Assembly (NCBI GenBank): GCA_016199665.1
Contig: JACQGG010000061.1
Location: 1 to 11,871, forward strand
Length of the DNA stretch: 11,871 nt
Direction: 5' to 3'
Origin: Acidobacteriota bacterium
Lineage (GTDB): Bacteria; Acidobacteriota; UBA6911; JACQSX01
The notes under the pieces were generated by a model, which did not search any database, had not been told where the DNA came from, and saw only the letters and a program-made list of their open reading frames with translations. A program made the translations under genes and the position numbers. This document shows, one piece after another, positions 6,234 through 11,871 of this stretch. The stretch's first letter is position 1; the number at the start of each line of letters is the position of its first letter.

Positions 6234-9062
6234 ATGGCGCGCCTTCCAGTAAGAGTAAAGATCATTCTCGCCAGCGTGGTATCGGCCGTCGTCCTCTGTC
6301 TGGCCGTGGCCAATCTGACAAACCGGATGGAGTGGAAGGAGATTTCAGACGGAGTGGCTTGGACAGGCGCGTGGGAGGGGATCAGCGCGCGCCGGTTGCA
6401 GGCAGACGGCCCCGGAGGGCAGGCCGGTATTGCGCCCGGCGATGTTCTCCTCGGTATCAATGGACAGAGGGTCCGCGACCTGGATGACTACTACCGACTG
6501 CTGGACCGGGTTCGCCCCGGCTCGGAGGCCGTCTACCTGGTGCGCAAGGCGGGCAAGAGCGCTCAAATCTCCTACCTGCTTCTCCCTCGCCTCAGCGGGG
6601 GGATCACCCGCACCGATCTCTACCTGGCGCTGGTGGCGATCGTTTACCTGACCGTCGGCCTGGGGATTTTCCTGAGAAACTGGCGGGCAGAGTTTTCATT
6701 TCACTTCTTTCTGGTCAGTCTCTTCTCGTTTGTTCTTTACCTTTTTCGATACACAGGGAAAGCGGACACTTTCGACATTTTTGTCTACTGGCTGTCAACC
6801 GGCGCACTGCTGCTGCTCCCCGCCGTATTTTTTCATTTCTGTCTTAATTTCCCGGCCCGCAATCGGCTCGTGGCTCGCAAGCCTCTCCTGACGGCCGCCT
6901 ACACAAGCGCGGCTGTGCTTCTGGGGATCCATGCATTCTGGTTTGCCGGCGCCATGCGGGTCATGGGCGTGCCGCGCAACCTGGTGTTCAAGGCGGTGTT
7001 TGACCGCCTGCATTTGATTTACTTTACCTTCTGGTTTTGCGCCGCTGCAGCCGTGCTCGCATATTCGCGCCTGCGCTGCCAATCGGTGGAACAGCGCCAA
7101 CAGTTGAAATGGATCGTGCGGGCAACAGTGCTGGCCGTGATGCCGTTCACGCTTTGTTACGCGTTGCCGTTTACCGCGGGCTTCGTCCCAGGCTCGCTGC
7201 AGGAAATGTCAATTCTCAGTCTGGCGGTACTGCCGCTCGGCTTCGGCTACGCCATCCTCAAGTACAAACTGATGGATGTGGACGTCATTTTCAAGCGAGG
7301 CGCCGCTTACTTTATGGCAAGCGCCGCGCTTCTGGCGCTCTATTTCGCCCTGGCGCTGGTCGCCGGCAAACTGGTCCTTGTCTATGCTCCCGATGCCGGC
7401 CTGGGTCTGTTTGCGTTTGCCGCGTTGCTCACTGCCTTCCTCTTCAATCCTTTACGCAACCGGATTCAGAGGACCCTGGATCGCTTCTTTTACATGGAGC
7501 GGTACGATTATCGGACTTCCCTGGCGGAGTTTAGCCGGACTTTGTCCTCGGAGGTCAGCCTGGACCGCCTCGCCGCCATGCTGCTGCACCGCATTCAAAA
7601 AACGATGAACGTGCCGGAAGTTGCGCTGCTGATCCGTCAGGAGGGAGATCGCTACGCCTTGCGCGACGCGTTGAATGTCCGGACTGACGCAAGATTCTTC
7701 CATGTCCCGGAATCGGTCCTGGACAACTGCGACCGAGAGCTGAAGCCCCGGTACCTATCGTCCGGTGATGACGCGGCTGGCCCGGTACGGGGGATTCTGC
7801 ACCAGGCGGGATTGTATTACCTTCAGCCGTTGCGGGCGCATGACCGCGTCATTGCGCTGCTCGCCCTCGGCAGAAGGCGCGGGGGAGACTGGCTTTCCAC
7901 CGAGGATCTCGAATTGCTCCAAGTCATCTCAGGCTATGCCGCCATCGCCATTGAAAATGCTGGCCTGTACCAGAAGGTAGAAAGCAAGGCGCGGGAGCTG
8001 GAGCAACTCAAGGTTTTCAGCGAGAGCATCGTGGAGAGCATTCAGGTGGGCGTGCTCACTCTGGATGCGCAGGGGAAGATTACCAGCCTCAATACGGGAA
8101 TGGAGGCTCTGGCGGACTGCTCGCGAAACAATTGCGTGGGAAAACCGGCGAGTGCGCTCTTTCCCGAGAGCGTTCTGGAACAGGTGCACGCCTCCAGCGG
8201 CGGCCACTGGGTCGTGATGGAAGCGATGCACTTCTACAAAGTGACGCTGCAGACTCCGGGCGGCCAGACCCGCATCGTGAATCTGCACTTTACCCCGTTT
8301 GTCTCGCGCAACGACATTATCACGGGCACGCTCGTGGTTGTTGACGACGTAACGCAGAAGGTGCGGTTGGAAGACCAGTTGGTCCAAGCCGAGAAGCTGA
8401 CCAGCCTGGGGCTGCTTGCCGCCGGCATTGCTCACGAAGTGAACACTCCGCTGGCAGGCATTTCAAGTTATACCCAAATGCTTCTGAAGGAGCTTCCCGG
8501 CGGTCACCCGCACCGCCCTGTCCTGAAGAAGATGGAGGAGCAGACTTTTCGAGCTTCCGAGATCGTCAATAATCTTCTGAATTTTGCCCGTCTCAGCGGC
8601 GGCGACTTCCGGCAGGTCAACCTCAACCATCTGGTGACGGAGACCTTGTCGCTGTTGGATCACCAGCTCAAGCGGCAGAATATCCAGGTCTCCACTGATC
8701 TGGACCCCGGTCTTCCATCCACCTATGGAATTGACGGCAAGCTGCAACAGGTTCTCATGAATCTGTTTCTCAATGCCAAGGATGCCATGCCCGAGGGGGG
8801 CCGGATTCAGGTGCGAACCGCGATGCGCGACAACGTGGTCGAGATCGCGATCAGGGATACGGGTGCGGGGATTCCCCGCGAACACATCAAGAGAATCTAC
8901 GATCCTTTCTTCACCACCAAGGAAGTGGGACGAGGGACCGGTTTGGGGCTATCAATCAGCTATGGGATCATCCAAGAGCATTCAGGAAACATCCACGTGG
9001 AAAGCGAACCCGGTAAAGGAACGAAATTCACACTTCATTTCCCGGTTCGTAGAATCCACTGA
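6234..9062 (+). CDS. Membrane sensor histidine kinase with PDZ, polytopic membrane region, GAF and PAS domains
   Basis: I chose the ATG at 6234 (942 residues) because a sigma54 promoter lies just before it; the frame stays open to a TTG/ATG pair at 6153/6156, which would add 27 or 26 residues. In the 942-residue numbering, one membrane segment (8-26) precedes a periplasmic PDZ domain (about 43-118, with GIAPGDVLLGINGQRV). About nine further membrane segments span 128-405. The motifs EQRQQLKW at 286-293 and YAILKYKLMDVDVIFKRG near 339-356 resemble the polytopic input region of ComP. A GAF domain (about 423-578) and a PAS domain (about 595-708) follow. The kinase core has the phospho-acceptor His734 in AHEVNTPL, Asn847 in the N box, Asp875 in DTGAGIP, a DPFFTTKE F box and GRGTGLGLS. 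There is no receiver domain. It should phosphorylate the regulator encoded 7 bases downstream. The signal is unknown. Confidence 0.92.
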   Translation: MARLPVRVKIILASVVSAVVLCLAVANLTNRMEWKEISDGVAWTGAWEGISARRLQADGPGGQAGIAPGDVLLGINGQRVRDLDDYYRLLDRVRPGSEAVYLVRKAGKSAQISYLLLPRLSGGITRTDLYLALVAIVYLTVGLGIFLRNWRAEFSFHFFLVSLFSFVLYLFRYTGKADTFDIFVYWLSTGALLLLPAVFFHFCLNFPARNRLVARKPLLTAAYTSAAVLLGIHAFWFAGAMRVMGVPRNLVFKAVFDRLHLIYFTFWFCAAAAVLAYSRLRCQSVEQRQQLKWIVRATVLAVMPFTLCYALPFTAGFVPGSLQEMSILSLAVLPLGFGYAILKYKLMDVDVIFKRGAAYFMASAALLALYFALALVAGKLVLVYAPDAGLGLFAFAALLTAFLFNPLRNRIQRTLDRFFYMERYDYRTSLAEFSRTLSSEVSLDRLAAMLLHRIQKTMNVPEVALLIRQEGDRYALRDALNVRTDARFFHVPESVLDNCDRELKPRYLSSGDDAAGPVRGILHQAGLYYLQPLRAHDRVIALLALGRRRGGDWLSTEDLELLQVISGYAAIAIENAGLYQKVESKARELEQLKVFSESIVESIQVGVLTLDAQGKITSLNTGMEALADCSRNNCVGKPASALFPESVLEQVHASSGGHWVVMEAMHFYKVTLQTPGGQTRIVNLHFTPFVSRNDIITGTLVVVDDVTQKVRLEDQLVQAEKLTSLGLLAAGIAHEVNTPLAGISSYTQMLLKELPGGHPHRPVLKKMEEQTFRASEIVNNLLNFARLSGGDFRQVNLNHLVTETLSLLDHQLKRQNIQVSTDLDPGLPSTYGIDGKLQQVLMNLFLNAKDAMPEGGRIQVRTAMRDNVVEIAIRDTGAGIPREHIKRIYDPFFTTKEVGRGTGLGLSISYGIIQEHSGNIHVESEPGKGTKFTLHFPVRRIH

Positions 9063-9069
9063 GACGACA

Positions 9070-10488
9070 ATGAGACGGCAGCCGGGGGAAATCCTCATCG
9101 TTGATGACGAGGAGATCATGCGCGAAGTGCTCACTAAATTGCTGCAGGATGAAGGTTACTCGTGCCAGGCGGCCGCGACTGGAGAAGAGGGGCTGGAAAA
9201 GCTGCGCGAAGGATTTTTTGACTTGGTCCTGCTCGATCTGCTGATGCCCGGGATGGGAGGGATGAAGACGCTGGAGGAGATTCACAAGATCGACTCCACC
9301 CTCGCCGTCGTGATCCTGACCGCCTACGCCTCGCTGGAGACCGCGGTACAAGCCACCCGCGCCGGCGCCTTTGATTTTCTGGCAAAACCCTTCAAGAACG
9401 AGGAACTGCTGGTGGTGGTTCAGAATGGGCTGCAGCGACGCGCGCTGCAATTGGAGAACCAGCATCTGCGTCGCACTCTGCGAGAGCGTACCGCTTTCGG
9501 GAACCTGGTGGGAAAGAGCGAGGAGATGCAGGCGGTGTTCGATCTCATTGTCCAGGTGGCGCCGCGACGCAGTACGATCCTCATCCAAGGCGAAAGCGGC
9601 ACCGGCAAGGAACTTGTGGCCAAGGCGATCCACAATCTCAGTTCCCGGTCGGATCATCCGTTTATTGCAGTCAACAGCGGCAATATTCCCACCGATCTCC
9701 TGGAGAGCGAACTGTTTGGCCACGTCAAGGGGGCCTTCACCGGAGCCAGCAACTCCAAGAAGGGGCTCTTTGAAGTGGCCGACGGCGGAACAGTTTTCCT
9801 GGACGAAGTAGGGACGATCCCGTTTGAGACTCAAACCAAACTGTTGCGCGTCATCCAGGAGCGCGAGTTTCGTCGCGTTGGCGGCATCGACAACATCAAG
9901 GTCGATGTCCGAATCATTGCCGCAACCAACATCGATTTGCGCCGCGCCGTGGAAGAGCGCCGCTTTCGGGAAGATTTGTACTACCGCCTCAATGTCATCA
10001 CCCTTCTCTTGCCGCCCTTGCGGGAACGGAAAGGGGACATTCCACTTCTGGCGGAATTCTTCATCACCCGCTACAGCCGGGAGAACAGCCGGGATCCTTG
10101 TTCGCTGAGCGCTGAATCGTTGAAAGTGCTGATGGAGCATGACTGGCCAGGCAACGTTCGCGAGCTGGAAAATGCGATCGAACGCGCCGTGGTGCTTGCG
10201 GCCAGCGACACGATCAAGCCGGACCTGTTCCCTCGGGAGGTCCTGGAGTCGGCGGGTTCGATTCAAGACCACTGGGGACTGCTGGAAGAAGGCGCCAGCT
10301 TGAAGGATCTGGTGGCGGAGTTTGAGCGCAAGCTGATTGACTCCGCGCTGGAGAAGACGGAAGGGAACCAGAGGAGAGCGGCGCAACTGTTGCGACTCAA
10401 GGCTACCACTCTGAACGAGAAGCTGAAGCGCTTAAGAATCAAGCCGGTCCGGTACGGGGTGCAGGGCAATCGCAGAGAGCGGGGTTGA
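9070..10488 (+). CDS. NtrC-family sigma54-dependent response regulator
   Basis: This 472-residue protein has the classical three parts. The receiver (1-115) has acidic residues Asp12 and Asp13, phospho-acceptor Asp56 in LLDLLMPG, Thr84 and Lys106. The AAA+ domain (about 145-375) has Walker A GESGTGKE at 174-181, an intact GAFTGA sigma54-contact loop at 221-226, Walker B FLDE at 243-246 and the REDLYYRL arginine region at 300-307. The C-terminal Fis-type helix-turn-helix (about 430-456) has GNQRRAAQLL followed by TLNEKLKRL. Phosphorylation should drive assembly and ATP-dependent opening of sigma54 promoters. The start is the ATG 7 bases after the kinase stop, because the receiver begins immediately; the open frame upstream is a shadow of the kinase gene. 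The promoter at 6192 suggests that it activates its own operon; other targets are unknown. Confidence 0.95.
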   Translation: MRRQPGEILIVDDEEIMREVLTKLLQDEGYSCQAAATGEEGLEKLREGFFDLVLLDLLMPGMGGMKTLEEIHKIDSTLAVVILTAYASLETAVQATRAGAFDFLAKPFKNEELLVVVQNGLQRRALQLENQHLRRTLRERTAFGNLVGKSEEMQAVFDLIVQVAPRRSTILIQGESGTGKELVAKAIHNLSSRSDHPFIAVNSGNIPTDLLESELFGHVKGAFTGASNSKKGLFEVADGGTVFLDEVGTIPFETQTKLLRVIQEREFRRVGGIDNIKVDVRIIAATNIDLRRAVEERRFREDLYYRLNVITLLLPPLRERKGDIPLLAEFFITRYSRENSRDPCSLSAESLKVLMEHDWPGNVRELENAIERAVVLAASDTIKPDLFPREVLESAGSIQDHWGLLEEGASLKDLVAEFERKLIDSALEKTEGNQRRAAQLLRLKATTLNEKLKRLRIKPVRYGVQGNRRERG

Positions 10489-10492
10489 AAAA

Positions 10493-10541
10493 ATCGCAGA
10501 TCGCAAGTCGCAGATCGCAAGTCGTAGATCGCAAATCGCGG
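10493..10541. repeat. Degenerate 7-base tandem array (ATCGCAG family), seven units
   Basis: Seven consecutive units with no phase slip: ATCGCAG, ATCGCAA, GTCGCAG, ATCGCAA, GTCGTAG, ATCGCAA, ATCGCGG. It begins 4 bases after the regulator stop codon, and its last unit merges into the terminator stem. It belongs to the same family as the array at 2747-2781. Confidence 0.85.
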
Positions 10542-10566
10542 GAATTTGCGATTCCCGCGAGTCTTT
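10536..10566 (+). terminator. Hairpin terminator of the kinase-regulator operon
   Basis: TCGCGGGAAT (10536-10545) pairs perfectly with ATTCCCGCGA (10551-10560) across a 5-base loop, and GTCTTT follows. The stem is strong and the T-run short, consistent with a Rho-independent terminator 48 bases after the stop codon. Confidence 0.62.
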
Positions 10567-10575
10567 AACCCTAAG

Positions 10576-10617
10576 CTATCAGCGGTCGGCTGTCAGCAGT
10601 CGGGTTTCAGCGGTCAG
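10576..10617. repeat. Degenerate 7-base tandem array (CNGTCRG family), six units
   Basis: Six units in phase: CTATCAG, CGGTCGG, CTGTCAG, CAGTCGG, GTTTCAG, CGGTCAG. The last four positions keep TCAG or TCGG. The sequence differs from the neighbouring ATCGCAG array, but the period is the same. Confidence 0.75.
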
Positions 10618-10634
10618 CCGATCGGTGGCCACCG
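10618..10634. promoter_or_regulatory. Two overlapping perfect palindromes upstream of pta
   Basis: CCGATCGG (10618-10625) overlaps the 12-bp perfect palindrome CGGTGGCCACCG (10623-10634). A further GC-rich inverted repeat (GCCGCC 10659-10664, GGCGGC 10675-10680) follows. They lie upstream of the candidate pta promoter and could be protein-binding sites. No regulator is identified. Confidence 0.3.
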
Positions 10635-10692
10635 GCAATCCGACCTGAACACTTCTTCGCCGCCTCAATTCTGCGGCGGCTGATAATCCAAG

Positions 10693-10720
10693 TTGGAGCC
10701 CCAGCTAAAATCTGCTAAGT
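10693..10720 (+). promoter_or_regulatory. Candidate sigma70-type promoter for pta
   Basis: TTGGAG (10693-10698) and TAAGTT (10715-10720) are 16 bases apart. Transcription would start near 10727, 20 bases before the ATG. The alternative -10 box TAAAAT at 10706-10711 lacks a good -35 partner. Confidence 0.3.
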
Positions 10721-10736
10721 TTTCGTTTCGCTTTTT

Positions 10737-10742
10737 GGGGGA
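10737..10742 (+). promoter_or_regulatory. Ribosome binding site supporting the pta start at 10747
   Basis: GGGGGA ends 4 bases before the ATG at 10747. It favours this start over an in-frame ATG at 10693, which would add 18 residues absent from typical Pta proteins. Confidence 0.6.
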
Positions 10743-10746
10743 ACGA

Positions 10747-11739
10747 ATGGACATCCTGCAGCAGATACGCCAGCGGGCCGCGCAGAATCCAAAGAAGATC
10801 GTGTTTCCGGAAGCGGACGAACTCCGGACTTTGCGCGCGGCGGGCCTGCTCCTGAAGGAGGGCATTGCCAGGCCCGTCCTGCTGGGGGATCCGGAGAAAT
10901 TACGTCACCTTGCAGACCGGGAGAGCGTATCTCTGAGCGGAGCGGAAATTATTAACCCGGAAACCGACCGGCATTCCAAGGACCTTGCCGGTCGCTATTA
11001 CGAGCGGATGCGGGCCCGAGGGGTCAGCGAGGAAGAGGCGAAGCAGCAGATACGAGATCCGATGTATTTTGGCGCGCTCATGGTCGCCAGCGGCCTGGCG
11101 GATGGCAGTGTCGCAGGGGCGGTTCATACGACGGCGGAAACGGTTCGGGCTGCGCTGCGCTGCATCGGCTTGCGGCCGCGCATTTCGATTCTCTCCAGTT
11201 TCTTCCTCATGCTGACTCAAAAGATGGAGATGGGAACCTTCGGCGCATTTATTTACGCCGATTGCGGGGTGGTTCCCAATCCGTCGGCTTCGCAGCTCGC
11301 CGACATCGCCATCTCGGCGGCCGACAGCGCCCGGATTTTTCTCCAGGACGAACCGCGTGTGGCGCTGCTGTCATTCTCCACCCAGGGGAGCGCCCGGGAC
11401 CCGCTGGTGGACAAGGTTGTGGAAGCGGTCAAGACCGCAAGAGAGCGCCGTCCGGACCTGCTGATCGATGGAGAGTTGCAGGGCGACGCAGCCCTGGTTC
11501 CCGCAGTCGCGGCCGCCAAGGCGCCTTCGAGCAGAATTCGCGGGAATGCCAACACTCTGGTTTTTCCCGATCTTAACGCCGGGAACATCGCCTACAAACT
11601 GACCGAGAGGCTGGCCGACGCGGTGGCTCTCGGTCCCATTCTGCAGGGGCTTGCCAGGCCGGCCAATGATCTTTCTCGCGGCTGCAGCGCGCAGGATATC
11701 GTTAATGTGGCCGCAATTACGGCGGTCCAGGCGCAATGA
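10747..11739 (+). CDS. pta: Phosphate acetyltransferase (short form)
   Basis: Pta interconverts acetyl-CoA plus phosphate with acetyl phosphate plus CoA in the cytoplasm. It normally works with acetate kinase for acetate overflow or acetate use. The 330-residue length matches the short, single-domain form, without the N-terminal regulatory domain of E. coli Pta. Family segments include KIVFPEADE at 17-25, GLADGSVAGAVHTTAETVR at 116-134, GVVPNPSA near 174-181, STQGSA at 211-216, DGELQGDAAL at 241-250 and PDLNAGNIAYKL at 274-285. The C-terminal GPILQGLARPANDLSRGCS leads into AQDIVNVAAITAVQ. Ser310, Arg311 and Asp317 correspond to residues known to matter in the Methanosarcina enzyme. No acetate kinase gene lies in the 132 bases that remain downstream. 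A link to the neighbouring sensor kinase is not evident, although acetyl phosphate can phosphorylate some response regulators in general. Confidence 0.95.
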   Translation: MDILQQIRQRAAQNPKKIVFPEADELRTLRAAGLLLKEGIARPVLLGDPEKLRHLADRESVSLSGAEIINPETDRHSKDLAGRYYERMRARGVSEEEAKQQIRDPMYFGALMVASGLADGSVAGAVHTTAETVRAALRCIGLRPRISILSSFFLMLTQKMEMGTFGAFIYADCGVVPNPSASQLADIAISAADSARIFLQDEPRVALLSFSTQGSARDPLVDKVVEAVKTARERRPDLLIDGELQGDAALVPAVAAAKAPSSRIRGNANTLVFPDLNAGNIAYKLTERLADAVALGPILQGLARPANDLSRGCSAQDIVNVAAITAVQAQ

Positions 11740-11858
11740 ATTGCAGATTGCTGATTGTGGATTGGCGGAAGGCAGAAAGCGGAAGGCAGAAGGCAGGGGG
11801 CGGAAAGTGGAAAGCGGAAGGCAGAAGGCAGAAGGCGGAAAGCAGAAGGCAGGGGGCG
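11740..11858. repeat. Seventeen-unit 7-base tandem array after pta
   Basis: The array starts directly after the pta stop codon and keeps exact 7-base phase for 119 bases. The first units are ATTGCAG, ATTGCTG, ATTGTGG and ATTGGCG. They change into GAAGGCA, GAAAGCG, GAAAGCA and GGGGGCG variants. A block of GGGGGCG after GAAGGCA occurs twice (11789-11802 and 11845-11858), suggesting duplication of several units at once. It may continue beyond 11871. Confidence 0.88.
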
Positions 11859-11871
11859 ATGGGTTGTTCAA

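Noticed and set aside
8773..9069. Upstream extension of the response regulator frame into the kinase gene
   Set aside because: This stretch encodes the conserved ATPase domain of the kinase in another frame, and the receiver domain begins directly at the ATG at 9070.
9028..10386. Long minus-strand open frame (452 codons) opposite the response regulator
   Set aside because: The plus strand carries a complete receiver-AAA+-helix-turn-helix protein with all motifs. The antisense frame shows no recognisable domain and is explained by GC-biased codon use.
10493..10541. CRISPR-like array
   Set aside because: The period is only 7 bases with no unique spacers and no cas genes nearby, so these are simple tandem heptamers.
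11371..11871. Minus-strand open frame across the end of pta and the terminal repeat array
   Set aside because: Its first part is only the 7-base repeat translated into a Pro/Ser/Phe-rich periodic peptide, and the rest is antisense to pta.

Overview
The window holds six complete genes, all on the plus strand, in GC-rich DNA with short intergenic gaps. I see no tRNA, rRNA, CRISPR array, transposase or phage gene. The gene types suggest a Gram-negative, didermic soil or sediment bacterium, most likely Acidobacteriota. They are a multidomain acyl-activating/acyltransferase protein, an outer-membrane protein with an N-terminal carboxypeptidase-regulatory-like domain, a large membrane sensor kinase with an NtrC-type partner, and a short phosphate acetyltransferase. 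Intergenic arrays of degenerate 7-base repeats fit the same picture. The assignment is an inference from gene content, not a phylogenetic result.

Region 1 (1-3973), lipid-type enzymes. An 888-residue adenylation-ACP-PlsC fusion (79-2745) is followed by an extended short-chain dehydrogenase (2936-3973) that resembles HpnA and dihydroflavonol reductases but has Leu where the catalytic Lys of YxxxK should be. Each gene has its own candidate promoter, and both share the core TACAATCGC. Together they supply fatty-acid activation, carrier loading, acyl transfer and a possible redox step. This could serve phospholipid remodelling or an ether-lipid-like pathway.

Region 2 (3974-6014), envelope protein. 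A 328-base regulatory gap contains a sigma70-type promoter with a 10-bp inverted repeat over its -35 box. It leads to a 570-residue secreted protein with one carboxypeptidase-regulatory-like domain and a probable outer-membrane beta-barrel ending in Phe.

Region 3 (6015-10488), two-component operon. A canonical sigma54 (-24/-12) promoter lies at 6192-6207, with two dyads upstream at enhancer distance. It fires just ahead of an ATG at 6234, so the shorter start of the kinase is preferred. The kinase has a PDZ domain inside a polytopic membrane region resembling ComP, then GAF, PAS, HisKA and HATPase domains. Seven bases further on begins an NtrC-family activator with an intact GAFTGA loop. The operon is therefore probably sigma54-dependent and may control itself. 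It ends at a strong hairpin terminator.

Region 4 (10489-11871), acetyl-phosphate metabolism. A repeat-rich gap leads to pta (10747-11739), and the window ends in an array of about seventeen 7-base repeats. Four repeat arrays in three sequence families sit in the gaps after gene 1, after the regulator gene (two arrays) and after pta. All have an exact or near-exact 7-base period.
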